Source of the DNA: Gymnothorax reevesii
Taxonomy: Eukaryota > Chordata > Actinopteri > Anguilliformes > Muraenidae
Length of the DNA stretch: 64,000 bases
Reading direction: 5' to 3'
Assembly (NCBI GenBank): GCA_029721435.1
Contig: CM056587.1
Location: 19,166,667-19,230,666, forward strand
Shown: positions 21,019-32,447 of the stretch, piece after piece
Numbering within the stretch: position 1 is the first letter of the stretch
Layout of the letters: each line of letters starts with the position of its first letter
The notes under the pieces: model-generated
The model's input: the letters and a program-made list of their open reading frames with translations, nothing else
Database searches by the model: none
What the model was told of the DNA's origin: nothing
Position numbers and translations under genes: made by a program

Positions 21019-21474
21019 GTAATGCTCTAGTAGCAATGCTGCGACAAGATGATGTGTCCCAGATTTCCAGAAATCTTGTGGTCAGTGTATTCTGATATTT
21101 CGGAAGCTGGGAGGAAAAACCCCACCAAAGATTACATTGAAATTAGATTTGTATTTTGCACTGAATTATGTGGAAATGCTACTGGGGTGCATGCACTGAG
21201 GGACAATTTCCTTTGTAGCTAATTTTTGAGGGATTTTGTATGGGTTTCATGAGGTATTTTTAAAGTATTATGCCTATTTGTCGTACATCTATAACTTTTT
21301 CTGTCGGCGTTATGTAGTCAAACAGATTGAACCTCTATTGCTACAAACATACCGTTGAGACAGTGCATTTTAATTCTGACAAGAACGTTTTAAAAATGAA
21401 TTGAAGCATTAGAGTGCTTGCTGTGGCTAGATTTTAAATATAGAATGTGCTGCTACAGCTACCCCATTTGAACA

Positions 21475-22640
21475 AAAAAAAAGCATCAAATAATGCGTAA
21501 TTGTTCAGTTAAGATTTGAATTTCAAATTGTTAATGTGCAGTATAATGACTGCAAAAGAGTCCATAGCAGTGGACAGTCAACCACTGTGTAACATCACAT
21601 CACCTTCAGTGCCGTTTATTTTGCTTGACACATTCTCAATCAAGAACAGCACTGCTGGCAGGCCAATCTTGCACTAGCAGTCTCCGCTTATGCAGCCTTG
21701 CACTTGAAATCCATGCAGAATGTGGTTTGGCATTGTCTCTCTGGAACACATGACGTTGAGATGGCAGAGTATGTTACTCCAAAATGCGTACATATCTTTC
21801 TGCATTACTGATGCCCTTGCAAATGTGCAAGTTACTCACGTCATATGCTCTGATACGCCCCCTTCTAATGAAAGGACAGTTTTATGACCTGATGTTGATA
21901 AATGCTTGGGCTGTCCTTTTCATCTTTCTTCCTCAAAAAATATTTTTTCTATCAACCTTAAAACACGGTCCCACTGTGCTACCTTCCATCTTACTTAACA
22001 CTAAACCCAGAGAAGTCAGTAGCGCTTTTGGACAGTGTTGATGTGTGGCTTTGGCTTGCACAATAAGTCTTTAACTTGCGCATTGTATGTTTTCAAAAAG
22101 CAAATAAATCCATGTTCGATTATTGCGTAATGTGGTGATGCACTTTTTTCAATGTAGTAGGCGGTGAATGGATTTTTGTAATCAATCTTTTTTGATTTTA
22201 TTTGCATTTTCCACGATGTGTAAACTTCTTCAAAATTGGGTTTTATTATTGGTCTTGATGATGCAACTGGAAGTGGTCTGAAAGTGAAATTTCCTACTGT
22301 GGAGGGACTGCAGACATTTTTGCTTCTCTTGGAGACTTTGTGCATTCCATATTTTTAGCACGCAAAGTCGAAAAAGTTTTTAATAGGACTTTTTGGGGAG
22401 CCTAAATTTTATGATACGATGGATTGGAATTTTATCTTGTAACTACTTGTGATAATTTCTTGCAGGACTGCAGGAGATTTGGCAGAGGATTTCAAAAGGT
22501 AATGCTCTAGTGGTAATGCTGCGACAAGATGATGTGTCCCAGATTTCCTGAAATCTTGTGGTCAGTGTATTCTGATATTTCGGTAGCCTGGAGGAAAAGC
22601 CCCACCAAAGATTACATTGAAATTAGATTTGTACTTTACA
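21475..22640 (+). repeat. Segmental duplication (~1.15 kb) of the intron plus 33-bp exon
   Basis: Matches the DNA of 16720-21140 once the insertions at 17196-19609 and 19992-20848 (each with one target copy) are set aside; both versions are then about 1.15 kb. It includes the old Tc1-like fragment, the intron before the exon, the exon and about 130 bp after it. It lacks both inserted transposons, so the duplication predates both insertions or was copied from an uninserted allele. Confidence 0.85.
22466..22498 (+). CDS. Receptor cytoplasmic exon (33 bp), copy 2
   Basis: Same sequence as 20986-21018 with acceptor TTCTTGCAG and donor GTAATG at 22499, phase 1-1. If both copies are used, the tail gains a tandem LQEIWQRISK repeat; otherwise they are alternatives. 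The copies are identical although the surrounding introns differ at several percent of sites, weakly favouring constraint. Confidence 0.48.
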
Positions 22641-22887
22641 CGGAACAGGCGAAATGTCAAACACCTAATGTTCGCAAATGCATGTGCCGATCTTAATACG
22701 TTTTGAATGACTTCTCATAAGAACTATGCATCTGAATGATGGTAAACATCAACATTGCAAAAAAGGCTGAACTTCTATGAACTGGCGGCTTTACATGTAC
22801 CAGTTGCGTCTGTCATGCGAGGTTCCTCAGGACCTCTGGAAGGGAATCTGCATTGTAGCATTGAGAATTACCCTGTTTACTCTTTAG

Positions 22888-22947
22888 GAAGAACTTCTGA
22901 AAATCCAGGGGGGAATCCCGAAGCTGGCGCTAATGATGCTGCAGCTG
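22888..22947 (+). CDS. Receptor cytoplasmic exon (60 bp)
   Basis: Bounded by TTTACTCTTTAG and a GTAAAT donor at 22948, phase 1-1. It encodes RTSENPGGNPEAGANDAAA, a hydrophilic, Gly/Ala/Asn-rich tail segment without tyrosine. The acceptor context (GCATTGAGAATTA...CTGTTTACTCTTTAGGA) is also present before the terminal exon at 24223, so the two exons may derive from one another. Confidence 0.45.
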
Positions 22948-23128
22948 GTAAATTGCAGTTTTTTCTTCTATTTCACAGTCAGAATTATTACTGCCACGCA
23001 AGCACTGATCCAGCTGTATATGATTTGTTATGTTAGATTATAGTAGCAACAAGTATGAAAAAAAAACAACTCTGTAATCCAGTTTGAATGGTGGCCAAAA
23101 ATGGAATCTGAGCCTTGAGCACTTTTAT

Positions 23129-23357
23129 TTATCCCCCGCCACGCGTTCAGTGTGAAGAGGGGGATATAGTATTCAGCTCCGTCCGTACATATGTACGTCC
23201 ATCTGTCCAGAATATTGTCAGTGTGATATCTCAAGAAGGAGTCAACCTATTTCAATTATTTTTGGTACCAGCCTTCCTACTGGGAATGCGCAGACACCAG
23301 TCGGTTTTGGTGACCTAACGGCAGGGGATATAGTCACTTGAGTGACAAACTCTTGTT
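23129..23357 (+). repeat. TCCGTC-family repeat copy
   Basis: Starts TTATCCCCCGCCACGCG, continues GGGGGATATAGTATTC and CCGTCCG, and ends GGGGATATAGTCACTTGAGTGACAAACTCTTGTT. Related copies lie at 27069, 34717, 37707 (minus) and 14003. The 5' part can fold (CCCCCGC...GGGGG). Confidence 0.65.
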
Positions 23358-23793
23358 ATGTCTTACTTTGACAGCCAGAAATAGTGGAAATTCTGTTCTT
23401 TTGTAAAATATTTCTGGTATATTTCATTATTTTGGTAGATTTCACGTGACTCTTGAGGTTAACTCAACCCTGCATGCACTACGTGCTTCAGAAGTGACCA
23501 TCCAGGATATCGGGCTGGCAGCTATTGTGTACTCGCCCTATATATAATTTTTGTTGGAAGAATTATAATGCTTTGGTGCGGCCTTTACATCATATCGTTG
23601 TGTGAGAGATGGCAAGCCTCTAACTTAGCATGGCAAAGTAAATAAATAAATAAAATTGGCTATGTATATTTTTTGCCTAAAATCCTTTAAAAAATCTAGG
23701 TGGCAGGTATTATGTAATGTACATGACTGTTTGAAACAAATTCTTTTTATTTTTTGTTTGTTTCTTCAACACTTGCTCTTACTGTCTTTGAAG

Positions 23794-23811
23794 AAGAGAT
23801 GCTACCAAAAG
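23794..23811 (+). CDS. Possible 18-bp microexon of the receptor tail
   Basis: Between CTGTCTTTGAAG and a GTGAGC donor at 23812. In phase 1-1 it would encode EEMLPK. Supported only by splice-like borders and matching phase with its neighbours. It may be a chance match. Confidence 0.25.
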
Positions 23812-24222
23812 GTGAGCCCTTTATTTATGTTTCAACATTGATATAAGGCATTATTACAGTATTCTACTGCATTGATTGCGAGCTTTTCCTTTTCTCTTAA
23901 AGAACTCGATTTGTTCCCTTGAAAACTTATTACCAGTATTCATATTAAAATTGAGTTTATTGCATGGAATAGTAGGGATAAAAAAGGAAATGTCTTCAGT
24001 CAGGTGCTCAGCTATTTAAGAATGATCATATTTTATACATTCCATTTTTTCTCTTCACACTGTTGTGTGCAGACTTTGCATCAACCAGGCAAAGCAGGGT
24101 TACTGTAATTAGCCAGCTATTGTTGTAATAGTTGCAGCTCTCATGCCAGTTTACTTTCAGCTTTCACTTGGAAAATTACAAGTTAGCATTGAGAATTAAT
24201 CAATACCCCGTTTACTCTTTAG

Positions 24223-24257
24223 GAGGAACCCCTGATATTAAAGAAACTGCTTCCTGA
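24223..24257 (+). CDS. Receptor terminal coding exon
   Basis: Acceptor CGTTTACTCTTTAG, entered in phase 1. It encodes GGTPDIKETAS and then TGA at 24255-24257. The acceptor region resembles that of the 22888 exon. No ITIM or ITSM tyrosine motif is present in this tail, so if the model is right the receptor has a short, non-signalling cytoplasmic region. An AATAAA lies about 180 bp downstream at 24435-24440. Confidence 0.45.
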
Positions 24258-24434
24258 GATCTGAAAGTGTGACTTGGCAGAAGAGGTGAAGGTAATTAAT
24301 ATAATTAATATCACATCATTCAAAAGTCCACACCATTCTTGTTTCAGCATAAAAACTGTGATTAATTATTTTATCTATATTTTTTTCCTTCCCAGATAAA
24401 TTATATACCCATCAACCACATTATAACTATTAGT

Positions 24435-24440
24435 AATAAA
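24435..24440 (+). promoter_or_regulatory. Candidate polyadenylation signal for locus 1
   Basis: AATAAA about 180 bp after the proposed stop, followed by T-rich sequence. The local DNA is AT-rich, so chance occurrence is possible. Confidence 0.3.
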
Positions 24441-27068
24441 TTTTGTACCTTATTATTTTGGTATGAATTGCTGTATTCCTTATCAGGACTGGAACAAGTC
24501 TAGACAAAAATACTTTGTTTTCGTTTCTGTATGTCTTCTCACGTCACACATCTAACATATTGAGATATTAATATCTAATATCCAGTGAAGTGTACTTCAG
24601 TTTACTGAACTGGCATCCCTGAAGAGCCATGAGATTCTTGTAAGGACGTGAACATAAAACCCTCTGTCTTAATATCTGAGGGATTTGCAATGTTTGCTAA
24701 AGCTACGCGACAGTTTTATTTCTGTATTGGCGAAGTGGTAAGTTTTGCTGCCTGTGATAATCTGAAATGGGTGTTCTCTCCCAGCAGGAGGTGTAGGTTG
24801 TTCAGAGAAACTGGAAAAATGTCCAAAGAAAAAAGTCCAAAAGTAGCATCAGTGGTGCTTCAGTCCAGCTTCAGTAACTGCCTCATTGATCAATTGCAAG
24901 CTGGATATTTTTACCTGAGGAAGATGGTCTGGAAGACATCTTATGTGATGCAATGTCAATATTCTTCATCATTTGTTAAATCTGATATATGGCTTTAAAA
25001 CTCAGCAGTCACCGAAAGGCCTTTTTTTTTCTAAAAAGAGATTCGAAAGAGAGATTGAATTAACCCTTCTGTTTTGCTTTGCATTTCAGTTTGACATTTT
25101 TTTAAACTTTGATTTTATGTGTTGATTGGACCAAACAGAAAATTAAACATGGCTCTTCAAAGAAGAGGGTCACAAAGGACTGTTCTTGTGAAGAAAGTGC
25201 TGCCGTTGTTGAGGGTGATGACCACTGTTCTCGTGCACTGGTATCACCTGACTGTGAAGCCATAGATGCCTTTTCATCCAAAAATGAAGTAAAGTTATGA
25301 ACTGAAGTTTCTTCCAGCCACGTTGACACTGCTTCCCAGAACACCACTGTGGTTTGGTTGAGATTGTGCACGAACATGCCCATGGATATTTGTGATTAAG
25401 TTTGAGATTGTTCAACCTCCCTGTTGTAAGAATTGTTACGATGTGTAAAATGTAATAACAAATGGCTAGCAGTTGGTTGCAAATTCTTTTTTTTAACTTG
25501 TATTCAATTTAAAAAACAGTACAAAGACAAAATAAGAAATGTTCTAACTCATTAACTTTATTCTCTGAAAGTAATGGCTATTTTTAACATAATGTCTGAA
25601 GCACTTTCCATGTTCATCACTGTGTATTGTTGGTGGAATTGTGGTGGTATTTTGACAGGGAAGTTTTTGTCGTATATTTTTTTAGTTATTTGATCCTGTT
25701 GATATCTTTTGCATCAGGAAAAGTTGTAGCAGATGTGTAGATCAGAACTTGATCAAATATCAGCAAAACTATCTAGATGCATTGATGGCACTGTGAACAA
25801 GTGGACATAGTTTTACTAAATTTTTGGGTGGGTTGCCTCTAACTCTAGAGTCACTCGAAGGTGATTTCTGAATGTAAATACGGAGTGCCTTAAGATCTGC
25901 ACTTCTCTGTTTTAAACCAGTGCTGAGGACTGAGTGCAATAGATTCCAATTCATCAGGGAGATGTTTTGTAATATATCATGCACTTTTTCAGTGAGCAGC
26001 TGTTAAAGAGGCTTTAACTGATAGCTTCTCTATTTTAACTTTTACTGAAATACAAATGTTTTAGATTTGGCTGTTTTCATCTGCAGAAAAGTCTGTCTTA
26101 AAAAGTGTTTTTGTCTTGTATCAAGATGTAAAACCCTTTTTTTATCAAAATGAAAACACTAGCTTCTTTGAAGTTAATCAACTTCAAGTCAAAATGTTTT
26201 CATTTAAAAATTTTGAAATGAGTCTAACTCATGTCTTATTTTTTCTCTTGCCCAAAAGTAATAGAATTAGAAAAAAATTGTTTAAATATTTTGTATTTTA
26301 AAAATTACAAAAATACTTGTTTGACTTATTTTATTTTAATACATTTTTTTACAGTGCATCATTTCACCCTGACCTTGATTGATTATGATTTTCCAAAAGG
26401 ATAATTTCCTCTTTAATCGGGCCAAAGAAAAGCTGAGAGGGCTGTACTAGGAATCGCAAAAATGCCGAGGAAGTAAATTGAAGCCTGGCTAGTATAGGAT
26501 TTGGGTTTATTGGTGGACGGTCAGCTGCCCATTTGCAAGCACCACACACAATGTTACTTTTTCCCCGGTCTTTCCCTACTACCCCCCAGTCTTGTTCTTT
26601 TCTGAATATGGTGACCCAGTATGGCCTCAAGGTCCACATAAGTGTCAAAATTGACAGATATTTTTAATGAAGGAACTAACTGATGTGTCAACAACAGCTA
26701 ATTTTTCATTTCCAAAATTCCTGTCAATTGTATGATTTCTCATTGCAAAATTCCAATTATCCCGGACTGCATTGCGGGAAATTTGTTCAGTATTATTTGC
26801 ACTTATGTGACTAATTCTTTATGCAGACTTGCACTTATTGTAAATGTGTAAATCCTACTGCTGCTAGGATTAGGTGATGGGGCTGGGTATTTCTTTGTCT
26901 AACTTTAGAGGTGCAGACATATACATTCTGTAGTCCTGTTTTAGTCGCTTCACTAAATAGATCCTGATGCTTGGGTAAACACTTGATGAAATTCTTCTTG
27001 TGTCTTATTTGCTCAGTCAAATTTGATCTTTATTGTGAACTTTTTAAAAAATTACTCTTCTAGATTAA
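24441..27068. other. Nothing recognised
   Basis: AT-rich DNA between locus 1 and the next repeat. Open frames (for example near 24648-24998 and 25102-25383) show no domain and no splice-framed structure. Confidence 0.4.
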
Positions 27069-27333
27069 TTGTCCCCCGCTGCGAGGAACATAGTATTCAC
27101 GTACTTTTGTCCGTCCGTCCGTCCCGAATCCTTTTCAGCGAGATATCTCAAGAACGAATTGACGGATTTCCTTCAAATTTCATGTCAACATGCATTAGGG
27201 TGATACCCCGGCGCCAGTCGATTTTGGTGACCGTCGCGTCACTCTCAAGGTCACACCGAGAGATTTCTCATTTTGACACGATTTCACATCTTGTGGCGGG
27301 GGACAAAGACACGTCAATGGCAAATACTCGTTT
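27069..27333 (+). repeat. TCCGTC-family repeat copy
   Basis: GTCCCCCGCTGCGAGG...GTCCGTCCGTCCGTCCC, then GATATCTCAAGAACGAATTGAC and GTGGCGGGGGACAAAGAC, ending GGCAAATACTCGTTT. It shares the TCTCAAGAA block with the copy at 23129. Confidence 0.65.
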
Positions 27334-28580
27334 GTATTTGACATTTCAATGCCCTCATGCAAAAAGGAAGTAAGTGACATTTCGGGCAAAAATCATGTTT
27401 TTCACTTTTTAGATAGATCCATGTAGGATTTGTTTTTTATTGAAGCAAAACTATAGAGTAGCAGTTTGTTGTCCCACAGTTTTTAGGGTGCATGTTCCAC
27501 TAGTATAAGCTGCTCTGTAAGAGATGTATTTGCGTGTCATAATATTTAGGCTCAAAAAAAAAAAAAGAATGTATACATTAAAATGCTTTTTTAAAATTCC
27601 TTTTCCTTAATCTGCTGTTTGTGAAATTATTGCTTCCTTGCTTCTTTTTGTAAATCCACTCTTGTATTTTCCAGGAATGAAGATAAAGACCATTTTCTCA
27701 TGTCATTGATAAAGTACAATATCTACTTGTGTAACTATTAATCAAATATTGCATTATTTATTAACTTATTCATTGTATTTCTCTGGTGTATAACTAGATA
27801 AAATATTTATATTATTTTGGTCTGCTGTATTTCACATCTGTTCAGGGAGATGTACTGCCTGGGGAACCAAAGCCAACGCCACTGAATGATCACTTTCCAT
27901 TACAAACGGCCTGAAAAGAGGAGATAGTCACAATTTGCTGTTCAAGTAACAAGAAAAGATGTGCATTGGAAATGATCAACTTCCCCCATTTCTTTTCAAC
28001 TGAAACAGGAACCCATTTTCAGTCAAATGTATTTTGAACATTGACATGCATTGCTGATTGTTGAATTTACCTAATAGTTAGTTAGCATCTAGCACTGCAT
28101 CAAGCCTCAACTTGAAACCTCCCTGAGTTTCTGCTTCAATGACATGACTAGGCAAGGTTTTCTGCACAGTGACAACTCTGTTAAAAATACTTCCTAATAT
28201 CAGTGCTAAATTAACTGGTCACTTCCTTCCTTTTGTGAACTGTTTGCAATACTAAAGAACTTGGACTAAATAATGCTGCAGAGTTAACACTGTCAATTCA
28301 ATGTTTGTATACTTAATTCCAAAAGAAACGCAAGGGTGAGGTATGTACTGTATTCGCGGCAAATTGAAGAATCAATTGATTTTTATTGCTTTTCCCGTGA
28401 GGCACGAGTGGAGATAAAGAAAAGCACGTTGTATTGTAATCCTGTTGTGCCCTACGTGAACTTGCCAAGCACTTCAGTAATAACGTTGAGCTGTTCGTGA
28501 TGTGTACAGTAACACTTGACTTGTTCTTTTTGGTGTGGTCAATAGCCTACATAAAGCCAACAAAAAAAAATGAAAAATGC
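27334..28580. other. Nothing recognised
   Basis: AT-rich sequence without supported exon or element ends. Confidence 0.4.
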
Positions 28581-28589
28581 TACTGCATC

Positions 28590-28930
28590 AAGAAAATGGA
28601 ACGGCTTGTTGCATGGGAGAGAGAAAAAGCCATTAGCATGTTACGGGCAGGTCTCAGCTGCCGAGAGATGGTGCATCATTTGCACTGTCGCAGTTCAACA
28701 ATCAGTCGGCTGCCTTTCCAAGAATGGAACGCAGGCACTGTCACAGACCAAGCCCGCTTAGGGCAGCCACGAGTGACTATGGTAGCTCAAGTGCGCCACA
28801 TCTTGTTACAGCCATGATCGAGTGGTCCGAGACATCTGAGGGTGAACACAAGTTCTATTCGACGCCGTGTATGTGAGTAACACGTGCATGTGCACGGCCC
28901 CTACAGGAAACCCAGTTACTTTACTTCACC
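28590..28930 (+). pseudogene. Tc1/mariner-type transposase N-terminal fragment (family E)
   Basis: Reads MERLVAWEREKAISMLRAGL, then SCREMVHHLHCRSSTISRL, a helix-turn-helix arrangement, a GQPRVTMVAQVRHI segment, and after a frame break a HGPYRKP-like piece near 28900. This order matches N-termini of Tc1/mariner-like transposases. The catalytic domain is missing, and the following DNA is an unrelated C-rich repeat. Confidence 0.6.
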
Positions 28931-28954
28931 GTAAAGTAATCTATTTGTCACCTG

Positions 28955-29175
28955 CAGTGGCGTCGTCACAGATATCTCGTGCCCCCCCCCCATGTGACCC
29001 CCCCCGCATTTTTTACGATACGTAAATAAGTGAAGCACATGTCACTCGCGCCCACCCATCTGCTCGACAAAAAAAGAAGATGACCCCCGACCCTGGTCAA
29101 CAAAATGAAACCTGATTTCCCCCCCCCCACCCCAGCCGGTCACCAAAATTAAGACGACGCCCCTCGGCAAAAGAA
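28955..29175. repeat. C-rich MITE-like element
   Basis: Left CAGTGGCGTCGTCA and right AAGACGACGCCCCTCG are roughly inverted around C-runs (28981-28990, 29000-29006, 29119-29127). The GGCGTCGTC ends resemble hAT termini. The target duplication is not clear. Confidence 0.4.
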
Positions 29176-29199
29176 ATTGTGTTGCCCCATCATTAAACA

Positions 29200-29531
29200 A
29201 ATATCCTGGTATTTCAATGTGTACATGATGCCATGCACCCTAACAAGGTTCCCAGGGGTTCTGGAAGAGAAACAGGCCCACAGCATCACCGATCCTCCCC
29301 CATACTTCACAGTGGGCATGAGGTACTTTTCTGCATGCTCATCTTTTGTCTTCCGCCAGACCCACTTAGAGTGTTTGTTGCCAAAAAGCTCTATCTTGGT
29401 CTCATCTGACCAAAACACACAGTCCCAGTTGAAGTCCTAGTACCGCTTAGCAAACTCCAGACGTTTGCGTTTATGATTGTGAGTGAGAAAAGGTTTTTCC
29501 GTGCATGCCTCCCAAACAGCTTGTTGGCTTG
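29200..29531 (-). pseudogene. Tc1 transposase (family B), central part
   Basis: Minus-strand frame with VFWSDETKIELFGNKHSKWVW and YGGGSVMLWACFSSR, holding the first catalytic aspartate. The second D and the E are lost with the truncated left end. The N-terminal part continues beyond the nested element at 31129-31430. Confidence 0.8.
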
Positions 29532-29533
29532 TA

Positions 29534-31126
29534 CAAAAAACCAGTGAAGTTGGCACGTTATGTAAATCATAGATAAAAACAGAATACAATGATTTGCAAA
29601 TCCTTTTCAACTTATATTTAATTGAATACACTGCAAAGACAAGATGTTTAATGTTCAAACCGAGAAACTTTTTATTTTGGCAAATAATCATTAACTTAGA
29701 ATTTAAAGGCAGCAACACATTGCAAAAAAGTTGGCACAGGGGCCTTTTTACCACTGTGTTACATCGCCTTTCCTTTTAACGACACTCGGTAAACGTTTGG
29801 GAACTGAGGAGACCAATTCTTGAAGCTTTTCAGGTGGAACTCTTTCCCATTCTTGCTTGATGTACAGCTTAAGTTGTGCAACAGTCCGGGGTCTCCGTTG
29901 TCGTATTTTACACTTCATAATGCGCCACACATTTTCAATGGGAGACAGGTCTGGACTACAGGCAGGCCAGTCTAGTACCCGCACTCTTTTACTACGGAGC
30001 CATGCTGTTGTAACATGTGCAGAATGTGACTTGGCATTGTCTTGATGAAATAAGCAGGGGCGTCCATGAAAAAGACGTTGCTTGGATGACAACATACGTT
30101 GCTGCAAATCCTGTATGTACCTTTCAGCATTAATGGTGCCTTCACATATGTGTAAGTTGCCCATGCCTTGGGCACTAATACACCCCCATACCATCACAGA
30201 TGCTGGCTTTTGAACTTTGCGCCTATTACAGTCCAGATGGTTCTTTTCCTCTTTGGTCCGGAGAACACGACGTCCACAGTTTCCAAGAACAATTTGAAAT
30301 GTGGACTCGTCAGACCACAGAACACTTTTCCACTTTGCATCAGTCCATCTTAGGTGAGCTTGGGCCCGGCAAAGCCGGCGCCGTTTCTGGGTGCTGTTGA
30401 TAAATGGCTTTCGCTTTGCATTGTAGAGTTTTAACTTGCACTTGCAGATGTAGGGACGAACTGTAGTTACTGACAGTGGTTTTCTGAAGTGTTCCTGAGC
30501 CCATGTGGTGACGTCCTTTACACACTGATGTCGGTTTTTGATGCAGTACTGCCTGAGGGATCGAAGGTCACGGGCATTCAATGTTGGTTTTTGGCCTTGT
30601 AGCTTACGTGCAGTGATTTCTCCATATTCTCAGAATCTTTTGACGATATTACGGACCGTAGATGATGAAATCCCTAAATTTCATGCAATAGCTCGTTGAG
30701 GAATGTTGTTTTTAAACTGTTCGACAATCAGCTCACACATTTGTTCACTAAGTGGTGACCCTCGCCCCATCCTTGTTTGTGAATGACTGGGCATTTCAGG
30801 GAAGCTGCTTTTATACCCAATCATGGCACCCACCTGTTCCCAATTATCCCTGTGGGATGTTCCAAATAAGTGTTTGATGAGCATTCCTCAACTCTCTCAG
30901 TCTTTTTTGCCACTTGTGCCAGCTTTTTTGAAACATGTTGCAGGCATCAAATTCCAAATGAGCTAATATTTGCAAAAAATTACAAAGTTTATCTGTTCGA
31001 ACATTAAGTAACTTGTCTTTGCAGTGTATTTAATTGAATATAAGTTGAAAAGGATTTGCAAATCATTGTATTCTGTTTTTATTTACAATTTACACAATGT
31101 GCCAACTTCACTGGTTTTGGGTTTTG
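29534..31126 (-). mobile_element. Tc1/mariner element (family A'), nested, near-complete
   Basis: A 1.59-kb element inserted at TA (29532-29533 and 31127-31128). The ends contain ACCAGTGAAGTTGGCAC and its inverse GTGCCAACTTCACTGGT. It lies within a family B element, and removing it restores the family B sequence around GCATGTAGAT. A second copy starts at 63313. It carries one nearly intact transposase gene. Confidence 0.92.
29748..30770 (-). pseudogene. Tc1/mariner transposase (family A'), nearly intact
   Basis: One reading frame of 340 codons from ATG at 30770 (MGRGSPLSEQ...) to the stop at 29748-29750, with just two internal stops, TGA at 30683-30681 and at 30632-30630. Both fit CGA-to-TGA change (CpG decay), since arginine is expected there. 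The helix-turn-helix region SSSTVRNIVKRF and all catalytic residues are present: VLWSDEST, FHQDNAKSH and SPIENVW, spaced as in DD34E enzymes. The 277 residues after the second stop are uninterrupted. Confidence 0.88.
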
Positions 31127-31128
31127 TA

Positions 31129-31430
31129 GATGGCGTCTGATGGTTGTTTTGAAGGCTTTGTGACCCCAAGATGAGACCATTTGTTGCAATTCTTTAACAG
31201 TGAGCTTTGGAGAACTTTGAATTTCTCTTACCATCCTCCTCACTGTGCGTGGTGGCAAAATAACCTTGCGTCCTTGTCCAGGCTTGTTTACCACTGTTCC
31301 AGTTGTTTTAAAATTCTTAATGATTCCTCAGGTGCAGGTGAGTGGCTATTTTCTTGTAGCCATTGCCTGACTTGTGAAGGTCGACACATATTTGTCTTAC
31401 TTGAATGGTATGTTCCTTTGTCTTTCCCAT
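31129..31430 (-). pseudogene. Tc1 transposase (family B), N-terminal part
   Basis: Begins at an ATG complement at 31428-31430, with the helix-turn-helix region partly deleted near 31325 (the stretch between AATGATTCCTC and GGTGCAGG is short compared with 61765-61800). It includes VNKPGQGRKVILPPRTVRRM and LTVKELQQMVSSWGHK, up to the insertion point of the nested element. Confidence 0.75.
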
Positions 31431-32021
31431 GTTGAAGAGTGGATAAGAGAAATGGCCTCTGTCTCACATCATATTTATAACCCAGGGAAACAGGAAGTGA
31501 GGATTTACTCATTAAATGTTCCTAGATACTCTGATCAACTTTGTAAACTACTGTAGAAATGACAGAAATACTTCAGTTACATTCATTTCCTAGGAATTGT
31601 TAGGGGTGCTAATAATAGTGGAACAGGTGATTTTATGAAAAATAATTATTTCTTAGTCAGGGATTTTTTTTTTTCATTCAAATTCACTTGAATTGAAGGT
31701 TACATTTTTTTTTTTACAATTGTCAGTGTGAGAGTATGCTTCTTTAATAAAACTTGCATTTATTTTAAGGCTTTTAACACTTCGTAACCAGGGGTGCCAA
31801 TAATTAAGGATGGCGCTGTAACTATTCATCAAAATAAGTATTAGACATCAGCAATATCCTTATCCTCATAAAGTGCAGATAAATCTTATTCTTATACATA
31901 GCCTCAACTTCAACATTACTTTTCCTATTACAGTATTGGAAAAAAAAAAAAAACTGCAGAGGATTAGTTTTGCCGCCATCAGCAGTTTGCCTTTCATTTA
32001 ATCTTTAGCTTACCTCAGCTC

Positions 32022-32447
32022 TTTTTTTTTTTTTTTTTTAATTTGGCATCTCCAATCCCACCCGAATCTGGGATGTCCAATTGATGAACTATGTACAAGG
32101 TTTGCTCGTTTGCGACCCCTTGCTGCCAATTCAGGAGAGTGAAGACAGTTCGCGGCTCTCCTCTGAAGCACGCGCCTGTCAGCCACCGCTTCTTATACAC
32201 TCATTGGTTGAATCTTCGCAAGTTCAGAACGAGGACGGAGGATACCCGGACATGACCAGGCTTAGAATCTTCCTGATGAGCGCCTGTCTGGCCAACAGGA
32301 GGCGCTTGAGCAACGAACAAGGCAACTATTATATTCCTTTCCGCTGAAAAAGCTGCCGACCACTGCCGGCTGGTACGAGGCGGGGTTCAAACCCGCGACA
32401 TAATAGTCACTTGCGCAATGCTTTAACGAATGAGCTATCCGGCAGCT
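32022..32447 (-). mobile_element. tRNA-derived SINE
   Basis: Read on the minus strand, the head (about 32447-32365) has an A-box-like TAGCTCATTCGTTAAAGC and a B-box-like GGGTTTGAACCCC, with outer GCCGG/CCGGC pairing. The body continues to a poly(A) of about 18 bases (T run at 32022-32039). GCTCTTTTTTT occurs at both borders as a likely target duplication. About 425 bp in all. It is not a functional tRNA gene: the cloverleaf arms are imperfect and it is followed by a long unrelated body. Confidence 0.7.

Larger units (their letters stand above)
29200..31818 (-). mobile_element. Tc1 element (family B), interrupted by another Tc1
   Basis: 29200-29531 and 31129-31818 are the two parts of a family B copy like 3743-5355. 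The right end GGTGCCAATAATTAAGGATGGCGCTG is followed by TA (31819-31820). The left, 3'-coding end is truncated at about 29200. The family A' element splits it at the codons for 'ANK'. The transposase pieces are in different frames and inactive. Confidence 0.85.

Noticed and set aside
22755..23036. 93-codon frame as a separate gene
   Set aside because: Only the stretch 22888-22947 has splice borders in phase with the receptor. The rest reads intron.
24648..24998. 116-codon open frame downstream of locus 1
   Set aside because: No recognisable domain, no splice-compatible structure, AT-rich context.
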